Shown: piece by piece, positions 27,223 to 37,545 of the stretch | Position numbering within the stretch: position 1 is the first letter of the stretch | How the letters are laid out: every line of letters starts with the position of its first letter | NCBI RefSeq assembly: GCF_020991275.1 | Contig: NZ_JAJLQY010000017.1 | Coordinates: 1-64,000 of the forward strand | DNA length: 64,000 nt | Reading direction: 5' to 3' | From: Actinocorallia sp. API 0066 | Lineage (GTDB): Bacteria; Actinomycetota; Actinomycetes; Streptosporangiales; Streptosporangiaceae | Position numbers and translations under genes: made by a program | The notes under the pieces: generated by a model | What the model was told of the DNA's origin: nothing | Database searches by the model: none | What the model saw: the letters and a program-made list of their open reading frames with translations, nothing else

Positions 27223-28411
27223 GGTCGCGGACCACCGCGTCGGCGAGGAGACGGCCCCTGAGGGTGAGGACGGCGTTGCCGTCCCTGCGCTCGACGAGGC
27301 CGCGCGCCTCCTGCTCCTTGACGGCCTCCGCGTCCAGGAGGCCGAGCGGGCAGCCCTCGCGTAGGCGGATCTCCAGGAGGATCCGCTCGACCTTGCGCGT
27401 CTCCTCGTTGAGGATCTCGCGGGCGTGGGCGGGCGTCTGCCCCTGGGCCAGGCGGGCGGCGTAGGCGGCGGGGTGCTTGACGTTCCACCACCGGGTGCCG
27501 CCCACGTGGCTGTGCGCGCCGGGCCCGGCGCCCCACCAGTCGGCGCCCTTCCAGTACAGGACGTTGTGCGCGCACTCGCCGCCCGGACGCGCCCAGTTGG
27601 ACAGCTCGTACCAGGACATTCCGGCGGAGCCCAGGAGTTCGTCGGCCATCAGGTAGCGGTCGGCCATGGCGTCGTCGTCCGGCTCGTCCAGCTCGCCGCG
27701 TCTCACCTGCGCGGCGAGCTTCGTCCCCTCCTCCACGATCAGCGCGTACGCCGAGACGTGGTCGGGCCCGGCCTCCAGCGCCGCCTCCAGGGAGGCCCGC
27801 CAGTCGTCGTCCGATTCGCCCGGCGTGCCGTAGATCAGGTCAAGGTTGACGTGCCCGAACCCCGCCGCCCTGGCCTCCCGGACGACGAGCGGCACCCGCG
27901 CGGGCGTGTGCGTGCGGTCCAGGGCCGCCAGGACGTGCGCACGGGCGCTCTGCATCCCGTAGGAGATCCGGGTGAAGCCCGACGCGCGCAGGCCGTCCAG
28001 ATAGGCCCTGTCGACCGTCTCGGGGTTCGCCTCGGTCGTCACCTCGGCGCCCCTCGCGAGCCCGAACTCGGCGTCGACCGCGGCGAGGATCCGGCCGAGA
28101 TCGCCGGGCGGCAGCAGGGTCGGGGTGCCACCGCCCACAAAGACCGTCTGCACCGGCAGCTCCACGCCGCCCAGGACGCGCCGTGCCAGCCGGATCTCCC
28201 CGATCACCGTGTCGGCGTAGGACGCCCGGGACGCGCCCGGCCCCAACTCCTGCGCCGTGTAGGTGTTGAAGTCGCAGTAGCCGCAGCGCGTCACACAGAA
28301 CGGGACGTGGACGTAGAAGCCGAACGGCCGCTCCCCCAACCCGGCCAGGGCCGAGCCGGGCAGCGAGCCGTCGACGGGTACCGGATCCCCTTCGGGCAGC
28401 GTGGCGGGCAT
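27215..28411 (-). CDS. hemW: Radical SAM protein HemW (heme chaperone)
   Basis: 398 residues. The radical-SAM cluster motif CVTRCGYCDF (CxxxCxxC) is near residue 39, followed by the HemN/HemW core (FVGGGTPTLLPPGDL, ISYGMQSARAHVLAALDRTH) and a C-terminal HemN domain. The absence of the N-terminal extension of true coproporphyrinogen dehydrogenase and the neighbourhood lepA-hemW-hrcA-dnaJ indicate HemW, a heme-trafficking protein, rather than HemN. Start ATG at 28411. Confidence 0.9.
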   Translation of the reverse strand: MPATLPEGDPVPVDGSLPGSALAGLGERPFGFYVHVPFCVTRCGYCDFNTYTAQELGPGASRASYADTVIGEIRLARRVLGGVELPVQTVFVGGGTPTLLPPGDLGRILAAVDAEFGLARGAEVTTEANPETVDRAYLDGLRASGFTRISYGMQSARAHVLAALDRTHTPARVPLVVREARAAGFGHVNLDLIYGTPGESDDDWRASLEAALEAGPDHVSAYALIVEEGTKLAAQVRRGELDEPDDDAMADRYLMADELLGSAGMSWYELSNWARPGGECAHNVLYWKGADWWGAGPGAHSHVGGTRWWNVKHPAAYAARLAQGQTPAHAREILNEETRKVERILLEIRLREGCPLGLLDAEAVKEQEARGLVERRDGNAVLTLRGRLLADAVVRDLT

Positions 28412-28460
28412 GCCCCCAGTCTCGCAGCGCCCGGCCCGTGCTCGGGCCGGCCCGACCGCG

Positions 28461-29228
28461 TCAGGTGCCCTGGAGGAACGGCGGAAGGGCGCGGCCGGGA
28501 GCGGCGGGCAGCACCGTCAGGGTGCCCGGCTCGCCCGGCGGCTGGTCGAGCCGGATGACCCGGCCCGGATAGGCGCGCTGCGCGGTGGCGACGTCCCGCT
28601 CGTCCCACCGGCCGTAGAAGACGGGGCTGCCGTCGTGCAGCTCGATCTTCTCCGCGCCGGTCGGCCAGCGGCGGAAGAAGGCGGCGACGTCGAACGCCTC
28701 GTCGGCGGCGGGCAGGTCGGGCCCGTTGGCAGAGGACATGTGCGCTCCCTCGACCGGGCCGCGCCACGCCGGAAGGCCCCGGAACAGCGCGTCCGGCCGG
28801 ATCTCGATCTCGAACGGTTCGGTGAGCCGCACCGCCTCGCCCCACCCGACGGACGCGACCCGCGTGTAGCCGTGCCCGTCCAGCCGGAACACGTGGACGC
28901 GCACGCCCTCTCCGGGCCCGGCACAGCCACGTCCCGGATCGACGACCCAGTACCAGGGCACCCCCGCGCCCGCGTACAGGACCATCTTGGCGCCGAAGTC
29001 ACGGACCCTGGACGCCTCCGAGACGACCTCGACCGCCAGCAGCGGCGCCCCGTCCAGGTAGGCGCCGCCCGCGCCGTCCGGCACGATCATCAGGTCGGAC
29101 GGGACGAGTGTGCCGTCGCCGAGCCGGGCCGCGGTGCCCATCGCCGTCCGCAGGCCGCCGGGTTCGGCGACCATCAGCGGCACCACAAGGTCGGCGGCGA
29201 GCATCTGGTGCAAAAGAGTGTGACCCAC
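28461..29228 (-). CDS. Uma2-family PD-(D/E)xK nuclease-like protein with rearranged ends
   Basis: 255 residues. The nuclease core is recognisable: VPSDLMIV with D45, AVEVVSEASRVRDFGAKMVLYAGAGVPWYWVVDP with E67 and K81. The N-terminal strand normally carrying PEG...ELIDG is missing at the start; instead a similar segment, PTGAEKIELHDGSPVFYG, appears at 189-206, after the core. This looks like a fused second partial module or a permuted order. GTG at 29228 is the first start in frame and has little upstream signal, so N-terminal truncation is also possible. Uma2 function is not well established. Confidence 0.65.
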   Translation of the reverse strand: MGHTLLHQMLAADLVVPLMVAEPGGLRTAMGTAARLGDGTLVPSDLMIVPDGAGGAYLDGAPLLAVEVVSEASRVRDFGAKMVLYAGAGVPWYWVVDPGRGCAGPGEGVRVHVFRLDGHGYTRVASVGWGEAVRLTEPFEIEIRPDALFRGLPAWRGPVEGAHMSSANGPDLPAADEAFDVAAFFRRWPTGAEKIELHDGSPVFYGRWDERDVATAQRAYPGRVIRLDQPPGEPGTLTVLPAAPGRALPPFLQGT

Positions 29229-29298
29229 GACGGACAGTCTTCACCCGCCGACGCATCGTCACCACGGGATCACGCGGATTGGGTGGGACTCGATCCGA

Positions 29299-29628
29299 TC
29301 ACGGGAGCTCGACGCCGGTGACCGTCGTCAGCACCACCACGGCGTCGCTGAGCGCCGTCACCCCGTGCCGCTCGTGCGGGATCCTCGTGACCCCGCCTTC
29401 ACCGACCTCGATGTCACCCCCGTCGGCGGTGATCCTCACCCGTCCCGCGAGGACCTGCAGGCTGGCCGCCGGGGGCGCGGCGTGCTCCTCCAGCCGGGCG
29501 CCCTCCGACAGCGCGATCACCGCCTGGCGCAGCGGGCCGTCATGCAGGAACAGATGGGCGCTGCGCCCGTTCTTGTCGGACTTGGCCTTGGCCAGATGCT
29601 CGTCCGCGAGCGCCTTGAGATCGGTCAT
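29299..29628 (-). CDS. Cupin-domain protein
   Basis: 109 residues, single small beta-barrel cupin. LEEHAAPPAASLQVLAGRVRI and IPHERHGVTALSDAVVVLTTV correspond to the two cupin motifs; the His content (EEH, PHERH) allows a metal site but the first motif lacks the usual HxH pair. Possible sensor or isomerase; no specific function can be named. It belongs to a run of small leftward genes between lepA and hemW. Confidence 0.65.
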   Translation of the reverse strand: MTDLKALADEHLAKAKSDKNGRSAHLFLHDGPLRQAVIALSEGARLEEHAAPPAASLQVLAGRVRITADGGDIEVGEGGVTRIPHERHGVTALSDAVVVLTTVTGVELP

Positions 29629-29674
29629 GGCGGAGAGATTCCCTGCGGCGGGCGACAGCCAAACGGGCCCGGCG

Positions 29675-29911
29675 TCACCCGTACCTGTCGCCGCGATCCG
29701 GGCGGTAGGCGCGCTTCCACGACGGGCCGCGCCAGTAGTGGTTCGCCGCCGCGATCGTCGCGAACTCGGCGGCGACGACCTCGCCGCTGACCCGCGGCTC
29801 GGCCTCCGGGCGCAACCGCAGCAGCGTCCGCGTCGCCATCTCGATCGCCAGCGCCCTGCCCTCCTCGGGCGTGTCCGTGATCAGCGAGCCGCCCGGCACG
29901 AGTTCGTCCAT
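29675..29911 (-). CDS. Hypothetical protein, 78 residues
   Basis: Short leftward frame with plausible composition (helix-rich middle EEGRALAIEMATRTLLRLRPE, Tyr/Trp/Arg-rich end WRGPSWKRAYRPDRGDRYG) and third-position GC in keeping with real genes nearby. I do not recognise it. It fits the 332-bp gap between the cupin gene and the DUF4870 gene, and no alternative long frame there looks better. ATG at 29911. Confidence 0.45.
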   Translation of the reverse strand: MDELVPGGSLITDTPEEGRALAIEMATRTLLRLRPEAEPRVSGEVVAAEFATIAAANHYWRGPSWKRAYRPDRGDRYG

Positions 29912-29960
29912 GCCCGATGCATCCCACCTGCGGGGGCGGGCGCAAACCCGCCCCGCCGAC

Positions 29961-30506
29961 TCACTTGACCAGCGGGTAGGCCAGCGCCTTCGGGAACGCG
30001 TACCACTCGCCGCGCGACGCGCCGACCGCGGCCAGCACCAGGAAGACCAGTTCCAGCAGCGCGAACGGGAAGTACAGCAGCGCGCCGAGCCCGAACGTGA
30101 CGATCGCGACGATCCCGATCACCACCGACCATCCGATCGCGGTGATCGCCAGGTTCAGCGCCTGCGCCGAGTGCCACCTGATGAACGTCGACCTGTCCTT
30201 GTAGACCAGGTAGACGACCAGCGGCACCAGGAACCCGAAGACGAGCTGGCCCAGATGCGAGGCGATCGACCACAGCCGCTCGTCCGACGGCGACACCGGC
30301 GCGCCGTAACCGCCGTAGGGCTGCTGGCCGGGCACGTACGGGCCGCCCGGCGCCGGGCCGGGACCCGGCGGCTGGTAGCCGCCCGGATACGTCGGCTGCC
30401 CGTACGGGCCGGGGCCGGGGCCGGGGCCGGCGCCCGCGCCCGGGAACGGGGGCTGGGTGGGCTGCTGGCGGTAGGGGTCGTTGGGGTCCCAGGCGGGGCC
30501 GCTCAT
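29961..30506 (-). CDS. DUF4870-family membrane protein with Gly/Pro-rich N-terminus
   Basis: 181 residues. The first 70 are a disordered Pro/Gly/Tyr/Gln-rich leader (repeated GPGPGP and PGGYQPPGPG), followed by the DUF4870 domain with two or three helices (LWSIASHLGQLVFGFLVPLVVYLVYKD...HSAQALNLAITAIGWSVVI). Such leaders are common on actinomycete cell-surface and division-linked membrane proteins. ATG at 30506, preceded immediately by an in-frame GTG. It ends 39 bp from nothing but hypothetical small genes; lepA lies just upstream. Confidence 0.7.
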   Translation of the reverse strand: MSGPAWDPNDPYRQQPTQPPFPGAGAGPGPGPGPYGQPTYPGGYQPPGPGPAPGGPYVPGQQPYGGYGAPVSPSDERLWSIASHLGQLVFGFLVPLVVYLVYKDRSTFIRWHSAQALNLAITAIGWSVVIGIVAIVTFGLGALLYFPFALLELVFLVLAAVGASRGEWYAFPKALAYPLVK

Positions 30507-30515
30507 CACGTCAGC

Positions 30516-32342
<1,827 letters not shown>

Positions 32343-32563
32343 GCGGATCCTAGGTTGACGTCGAGACCTACGCCTTCCATGGTCCCATGTCCACGCCCAT
32401 GCTCCGGCAGGGGCCGCCCACCGGGTTGGGGGTCGGGCGCGGACATTGGTACCCTTACGTTTCTGCGTGTGTGGGTGCGTGTGTCTCCGTACCCGCAGAT
32501 CCGACCGGCTGCCGGATCTCCGCGCCCCATCCGTACGTTGACACCCAATCGAGGCTTCCTTCA

Positions 32564-32830
32564 GTGGCGAACATCAAGTCCCAGATCAAGCGGAACAAGC
32601 AGAACGAGAAGGCGCGGCTGCGCAACAAGGCGGTCAAGACCGAGCTGAAGTCGGCCATCCGCAGGTTCCGCGAGGCCGCCGCCGCGGGCGACGCCGAGGC
32701 GACCCAGACCGCGCTGCGCCACGCCAGCCGCAAGCTGGACAAGGCCGTCAGCAAGGGCGTCATCCACAAGAACCAGGCGGCGAACCGCAAGTCGGCCATC
32801 GCCAAGCAGGCCGCCGCGCTCGCCAAGTAA
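32564..32830 (+). CDS. rpsT: 30S ribosomal protein S20
   Basis: 88 residues, very basic and helical: begins [22 protein letters not shown] and continues as the two-helix hairpin of bS20. GTG start at 32564. Lys/Arg-rich throughout and no transmembrane or enzymatic motif. Divergent from lepA across a 221-bp gap that must contain both promoters; a pair of terminators follows directly. Confidence 0.95.
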   Translation: MANIKSQIKRNKQNEKARLRNKAVKTELKSAIRRFREAAAAGDAEATQTALRHASRKLDKAVSKGVIHKNQAANRKSAIAKQAAALAK

Positions 32831-32852
32831 GCCGGACCCTTCCGGCTCTTTT
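32830..32852 (+). terminator. rpsT intrinsic terminator 1
   Basis: AGCCGGA (32830-32836) and TCCGGCT (32841-32847) form a 7-bp stem with a 4-nt loop, followed by CTTTT. It begins at the last base of the rpsT stop codon. Confidence 0.75.
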
Positions 32853-32894
32853 CGGACCGTTCGCACAAGATGCGGGCGGTCCGTTGTGTTTTTT
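32853..32894 (+). terminator. rpsT intrinsic terminator 2
   Basis: CGGACCGTTCGCA (32853-32865) pairs with TGCGGGCGGTCCG (32871-32883), 13 bp with two G-U wobbles and a 5-nt loop, then TTGTG and six T. It follows the first terminator without a gap, giving a double stop before kptA. Confidence 0.8.
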
Positions 32895-32938
32895 CCGAGA
32901 TGCGCGCACCCGGCGTTCCGTCCTAGGCTCAAAGACGC

Positions 32939-33523
32939 ATGGACGAACAGCGAATCATCAAGGTCTCCAAATACCTCTCCCGGCACCTGCGCCACCAGCC
33001 CGAACGGATCGGGCTCCGGCCGGACAGGGCGGGCTGGGTCGACGTCGTCGACCTCCTCGCGGCCTGCCGCCGCCACCGGATGGCGCTCACCGAGGACGAA
33101 CTGCTCGAAGTCGTCGCCCGCAACGACAAACGGCGGTTCGCGCTCTCCCCCGACGGGCTGCGCATCCGGGCGAGCCAGGGCCACACCATCACCGTGGACC
33201 TCGAACTGCCGTCGGCGCCGCCACCCGACGTCCTCTACCACGGGACGGTCGGCGCGGCACTGCCCACGATCTTCCGGGACGGGCTGCGGCCGATGGCGCG
33301 GCACGCCGTCCACCTGTCACCCGACGTGCCGACCGCGCGGCGGGTGGGGGCACGCCGGGGCCGTCCCGTCGTCCTCGAGGTGGACGCGGCACGGATGGCC
33401 GCCGACGGGCACCTGTTCCAGGTCACCGACAACGGCGTGTGGCTCACCGGGCACGTCCCGCCGCGCTACCTCGACGTCGCCGGGTTCGTGCCCGAACAGA
33501 CAGGGCCCACCGGCCAGGGATAG
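32939..33523 (+). CDS. kptA: RNA 2'-phosphotransferase (KptA/Tpt1)
   Basis: 194 residues. Starts KVSKYLSRHLRHQPERIGL, the diagnostic Tpt1 helix, then the winged-helix half, then an ADP-ribosyltransferase-like half with LYHGTVGAALPTIFRDGL and HAVHLSPDVPTARRVGARRG; conserved R and H positions of the NAD pocket are present. In eukaryotes the enzyme removes the 2'-phosphate left by tRNA splicing, using NAD. Bacteria lack that pathway, so the natural substrate is unknown. It is isolated behind the rpsT terminators and convergent with the next gene. Confidence 0.85.
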   Translation: MDEQRIIKVSKYLSRHLRHQPERIGLRPDRAGWVDVVDLLAACRRHRMALTEDELLEVVARNDKRRFALSPDGLRIRASQGHTITVDLELPSAPPPDVLYHGTVGAALPTIFRDGLRPMARHAVHLSPDVPTARRVGARRGRPVVLEVDAARMAADGHLFQVTDNGVWLTGHVPPRYLDVAGFVPEQTGPTGQG

Positions 33524-33541
33524 CCCGTCAGGGCCGCCCGG

Positions 33542-34015
33542 TCAGGGGTAGCCGATGGCCTCTTCGACGTCCCGCCACGTCAGGGTCGGGATCACCCAGT
33601 CCGGAGCCGGCTCCTCCTGCGGGCCGAACAGGTAGCGGTACGGCACCACGTCGCGGATCGCCCGGTGCACGTCCATCCGGTCGTCGATCATGTGCGTGAT
33701 GCCGAGCTCCGCGCAGTGCGGCGCCTTCTCCTCACGGAGGCGGCAGTACCTGATGCGGTCGCGTGGAATGCCCGTCCTGCCGTAGAAGTCGTGGTGCTCC
33801 AGCCACGCCAGCGACAGCGGCTCGGCCTCCTCGCTGATCCGCGAGATCACCCACGCCCGGCCGTTGAAGCGTTCCACGAGACGCGGCAGCACCTCGAACG
33901 CGCCCTCGATCAACGGCATCCGCCGCGGATCGTCGAGGAACACCCGCCCGTCCGCGTTCCGGTTGGCCCCGACCACCACACGCCCGAGGTCCACCCCGAG
34001 CCTCGCCTCTCCCAT
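33542..34015 (-). CDS. HAD-like phosphatase-type protein
   Basis: 157 residues. GVDLGRVVVGANRN near the N-terminus replaces the canonical DxDxT by D-L-G-R, MPLIEGAFEVLPRLVERFNGRAWVISRIS supplies the cap/motif II region, and THMIDDRMDVHRAI the acidic motif IV of a HAD fold. The second Asp of motif I is missing, so hydrolase activity is uncertain. ATG at 34015 has GGTGGAG upstream. It converges on kptA with 18 bp between stops. Confidence 0.6.
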   Translation of the reverse strand: MGEARLGVDLGRVVVGANRNADGRVFLDDPRRMPLIEGAFEVLPRLVERFNGRAWVISRISEEAEPLSLAWLEHHDFYGRTGIPRDRIRYCRLREEKAPHCAELGITHMIDDRMDVHRAIRDVVPYRYLFGPQEEPAPDWVIPTLTWRDVEEAIGYP

Positions 34016-34115
34016 GACTCCACCTTGTCCAGCCCGCGAACCGGCCGCAACCGTTTCTTGGACAACGAGACCGTGTCGCGTCCCACCCGCGTCCGGAACT
34101 GAGAATCTCCGCACG

Positions 34116-35063
34116 TCAGCGGGCGGCTCTCGCTGCGACGATCTCCTGTACCGCGCGCTCCAGGGCGTAAGCCGGATCGGCGGCCCCGCCCTTCACCGCG
34201 GCGTCCGTCTCCGCGACGACGATGAGCGCGCGCGCTATCCCGTCCGGCGACCAGCCGCGGACCTGCCTCTGGAGCCGCTCGATCTTCCACGGCGGCATGC
34301 CCAGCTCCTTGGCGAGGGCGAAACTCTTGCCACGCGCCCCGTTGACCTTCGCCAGGCCGCGCACCCCCTGCGCCAGCGCGCTGTTGACGAGCACGGCGGC
34401 GACCCCTGTGTCGAGCGCCCAACGCAGTTGCTCCAGCGCCTCACCCAACCGTCCCTCCACCGCGGCGTCCGCCACGGTGAAGCCGGAGACCTCCGCCCTG
34501 CCCCGGTGGTAGCGGGCGACGGCCGCGTCGTTGATCTTGCCGCCGGTGTCGGAGACGAGCTGGGAGCAGGCCGCGGCGATCTCCCGCAGGTCGGTGCCGA
34601 CCGCGTCGAGGAGCTGCTGGGCCGCCGTCGCGCCGATCGAGCCGCCGAGTCGGCGGATCTCGGCGCGCAGGAAGTCGAGCCGCTCGCCCGCCTTGGTGAC
34701 CTTCGGGCAGGTGATCTTGCGGGCGCCCGCCTTCGTCCACGCCTCAAGCAGCGCCTTGCCCTTGACGCCGCCCGCGTGCACGAGCACGAACACGATGTCG
34801 TCGGCGGGGGACTTCACATAGCCGGTCACCTCGGCGGCCAGGTCCTTGCCGAGGTCCTGCGCGGCGCGGACCACGATGACCTTGCCGCCGCCGAACAGCG
34901 ACGGCGACGTCAGCTCCTGCAACCGGCCGAGCTCCATCCCGGACGGCACCAGATCCACGACCTCGGTGTCCGGCTCCCGTCGCCGCGCCTCCCCGACGAT
35001 CTCCCCCACCGCCCGCTCCACGAGCAGCTCCTCGTCCCCCACGACCACCGTCACCAAGTCCAC
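34116..35063 (-). CDS. holA: DNA polymerase III subunit delta
   Basis: 315-residue clamp-loader subunit that opens the beta clamp. The three-domain delta fold is recognisable from VVVGDEELLVERAVGEIV at the start, TSPSLFGGGKVIVVRAA, LVHAGGVKGKALLEAW, and the helical collar at the end. No Walker A motif, as expected for delta. GTG at 35063. The comEA-comEC-holA order is conserved in actinomycetes. Confidence 0.92.
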   Translation of the reverse strand: MDLVTVVVGDEELLVERAVGEIVGEARRREPDTEVVDLVPSGMELGRLQELTSPSLFGGGKVIVVRAAQDLGKDLAAEVTGYVKSPADDIVFVLVHAGGVKGKALLEAWTKAGARKITCPKVTKAGERLDFLRAEIRRLGGSIGATAAQQLLDAVGTDLREIAAACSQLVSDTGGKINDAAVARYHRGRAEVSGFTVADAAVEGRLGEALEQLRWALDTGVAAVLVNSALAQGVRGLAKVNGARGKSFALAKELGMPPWKIERLQRQVRGWSPDGIARALIVVAETDAAVKGGAADPAYALERAVQEIVAARAAR

Positions 35064-35128
35064 CCCCCCAGAATGCCACCACCCCCACCCTGCCCCAGCC
35101 CACTTCCCCGTCTCCCCCTCCCGCCCAG

Positions 35129-35215
35129 ACGGTGACGCGGGTGCCGTCCAGGGAGACGCTCATCCGTCATCGTCTGCCCGTCGTCACGGTGACTCGGGTG
35201 CCGTCGAGGGAGACG
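35129..35215 (-). repeat. Partial duplication of the comEC 3' end
   Basis: Thirty bases at 35129-35158 match 35186-35215 at 28 of 30 positions, 57 bp apart. The right copy encodes the comEC ending AVSLDGTRVTV; the left copy, beyond the comEC stop, would encode MSVSLDGTRVTV in a frame that leads nowhere. This is the remains of a small tandem duplication or of an older, longer comEC end. Confidence 0.7.
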
Positions 35216-37545
35216 GCGACGTCCCCGTGCAGGTCCGTCCGGTAGACGCGGGTGTGCCGCAGCATGCCGAGCGTGCGCGCGGCGGGATGCCCGTACGTGT
35301 TGTCGCCCCCGACCGAGATCACCGCCACCTTCGGCGCCCCCTCCCTGAGGAACTCCGCCTCCTGCCGCGCGCTTCCGTGGTGCGGGACCTTCAACACGTC
35401 GATCCGTGGCACCCTCCCCCGCAGCGCCCGCTGCGCCTCCTCCTCCAGATCCCCCGCCAGCAGCACCGTCAGCCCCTTCCACCGGGCCACCAGCACCACG
35501 CTCGCGTTGTTCACCGCCGTCCCGTCCGCGTCCCCCGCCAACGGCACCCCCACCCGAGGCCCGATCACCTCGACCGTCACCTCCCCCCGCGTCCACCGAG
35601 CCCCCAACACCGCCCCGACCAACCCCGGCCCACCCGCCCGCGCGAAGGCGGCGCGGTGTTCGGCGGTGCGGGGGCTGAGGGGGCTGTGCACGAGGGCGGT
35701 GGTGCGGCGGCCGCGCAGCACGCCGGGCAGCCCGGCGAGGTGGTCGGCGTGCGGGTGGGTGACGACGACGAGCGGCACCTCGCGGACGCCGAGACGGCGC
35801 AGGCAGCCGTCCACGAGCGCCGGGTCGGGCCCCGCGTCGACGACGACGGCGCGGCCCGGTGCCGCCCACAGCACCAGCGCGTCGCCCTGCCCGACGTCGC
35901 ACGCGACGAAGCGCCAGCCGGGCGGCGGCCATCCGGGCGCGGTGACGCGCACCGCGAGCGCCGCCACCAGCACCCCGGCCAGCGCTGCCGCCGCGAGCCG
36001 CCGCGCCCACCGGAGCCGGACCGCCGCCACCGCGACGGCGCTCGCCACGGCCAGCAGCAGCGCGCCGCCGAGCCCGCCCGGCCATGGCAGCGTCGGGTAG
36101 GGCAGGGCCGCGAAGGCGTCCGCGACCGCGATCACCCAGGAGGCGGCCCATCCGGCCGGCGTCGCCGCCCAGCGCGCCCCGTCCGCCCAGAACGGCGCGA
36201 CCGCCGCGGCGACGACCCCGCAGACCGTCGTCACCGCGATGCCCGGCGCGGCCAGCACGTTCGCGGGCACCGCCGCGAGTCCCACCTCGCCCGACATCAG
36301 CACCAGGACCGGCCCGACCGCGAGTTGCGCGGCGAGCGGCACCGCGACGGCCTCGCTCAGCCCGCGCGACAGCCCCCGCGCCCGCAGCCAGTCCCGGATG
36401 CGGGGCCCGAGCACCAGCAGCCCGGCCGTCGCCGTCACCGACAGGACGAACCCATACGAACCGGCCAGCGCCGGGTCCACCAGCATCAGCACGATGACGG
36501 CCCCGGAGAGCGCCGCCACCCCCTGCCGCTCCCGCCCGGTGAACAGCGCGAACAGCCCGATCGCCCCCATCACCGCCGCCCGCAGCACACTCGGCTCCCC
36601 GCCCACCACAAGAAAGAACCCCACCCCGACCACCCCCGCCGCCACCACGCCACCCCGCACCCCGAGCCCAACCCACCTCCCGACCCACAGCACCGCCGCC
36701 GTCAACAACGAGAAGTTCGCCCCACTCACCACAAGGCAGTGCACCAGCCCGGCCGCCCGGAACTCCTCATGAATCTCCACCGACAACCGAGACACATCCC
36801 CCACCACCATCCCGGGCACCACCCCCCGAGGCCCCTCCCCCATCCCAGAAACCGCCCCCCGCAACCCCTCCCGCACCCCCTCCGCCCACCGCAACACCCC
36901 TCGAGCTTCCCCCACCACCACCGCCTCCCCCCGAGCCAACACCACCGCCCCCACAAACGCCCCACCCCCCACCACAAACTTCCCCACCCCCCGAACCCTC
37001 TCCCCCACCCGCACCCTCTCCCACCCCCCAACCCCCCCACCCCTCTCCACCGCCAAAACCACAACCCCCACCCGATCCACCGTCCCCCCACCCACCCCAA
37101 CCCCTTTCACCGTCCCCCCACCCACCCCAACCCCCTCCGCCGTCCCCCCACCCACTCCAACCTTCTCCGCCACTCCAACCCGCCCCGTCTTCCCCACATC
37201 CACCCCCACCCACTCAGCCCTCCCCTCCACCACAACAACCCCCTTCCCCGTCCTCCGCCCCTCCCGAGTCACCACGATCTCCACCTCCGCCACCCCCTCC
37301 CTCTCCGCCACCCCCCGCACCACCGACCCCTCCACCCTCTCCACCCGAACCCCCACCCCCACCGCACAAGCCGCCCCCACCACCAAAACCCCACCCACCA
37401 CCCCCCACCCCCGAAAAACCCCCACCAATCCCCCCACCCCCAGCACACCCCCCACCAGAACCGCCCCCCACCCCCACCCAACCCACCCCAACCCCACCGC
37501 CACCCCCCAAACCCCAACCGCCACCCCCGCCAACCCCAAATCCAC
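35167..37545 (-). CDS. comEC: ComEC/Rec2 DNA-uptake channel protein
   Basis: Inner-membrane channel for single-stranded DNA uptake, 792 residues from GTG 37545. Order: short transmembrane part, an extracellular OB-like loop, the competence domain with HCLVVSGANFSLLTAAVLW and about eight helices, then a cytosolic metallo-beta-lactamase domain (CDVGQGDALVL, VTHPHADHLAG, HHGSARQEAEFL). The frame stays open to 37815, but the extra 90 residues are almost only Gly, Val, Trp and Arg, so I begin at VDLGLAGVAV. The first third is unusually rich in GGG/GTG codons. Natural competence of the host is not proven by this. Confidence 0.85.
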   Translation of the reverse strand: MDLGLAGVAVGVWGVAVGLGWVGWGWGAVLVGGVLGVGGLVGVFRGWGVVGGVLVVGAACAVGVGVRVERVEGSVVRGVAEREGVAEVEIVVTREGRRTGKGVVVVEGRAEWVGVDVGKTGRVGVAEKVGVGGGTAEGVGVGGGTVKGVGVGGGTVDRVGVVVLAVERGGGVGGWERVRVGERVRGVGKFVVGGGAFVGAVVLARGEAVVVGEARGVLRWAEGVREGLRGAVSGMGEGPRGVVPGMVVGDVSRLSVEIHEEFRAAGLVHCLVVSGANFSLLTAAVLWVGRWVGLGVRGGVVAAGVVGVGFFLVVGGEPSVLRAAVMGAIGLFALFTGRERQGVAALSGAVIVLMLVDPALAGSYGFVLSVTATAGLLVLGPRIRDWLRARGLSRGLSEAVAVPLAAQLAVGPVLVLMSGEVGLAAVPANVLAAPGIAVTTVCGVVAAAVAPFWADGARWAATPAGWAASWVIAVADAFAALPYPTLPWPGGLGGALLLAVASAVAVAAVRLRWARRLAAAALAGVLVAALAVRVTAPGWPPPGWRFVACDVGQGDALVLWAAPGRAVVVDAGPDPALVDGCLRRLGVREVPLVVVTHPHADHLAGLPGVLRGRRTTALVHSPLSPRTAEHRAAFARAGGPGLVGAVLGARWTRGEVTVEVIGPRVGVPLAGDADGTAVNNASVVLVARWKGLTVLLAGDLEEEAQRALRGRVPRIDVLKVPHHGSARQEAEFLREGAPKVAVISVGGDNTYGHPAARTLGMLRHTRVYRTDLHGDVAVSLDGTRVTVTTGRR
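37081..37170 (-). repeat. Three 30-bp tandem repeats inside comEC
   Basis: Units at 37081-37110, 37111-37140 and 37141-37170 share CGTCCCCCCACCCA at the start and differ mainly in their last ten bases. Because 30 is a multiple of three the frame is kept, and comEC gains three copies of about GVGVGGGTV in its extracellular N-terminal loop. Confidence 0.9.

Noticed and set aside
27215-28411. HemN coproporphyrinogen dehydrogenase
   Set aside because: The N-terminal region of HemN is missing and gene order matches HemW.
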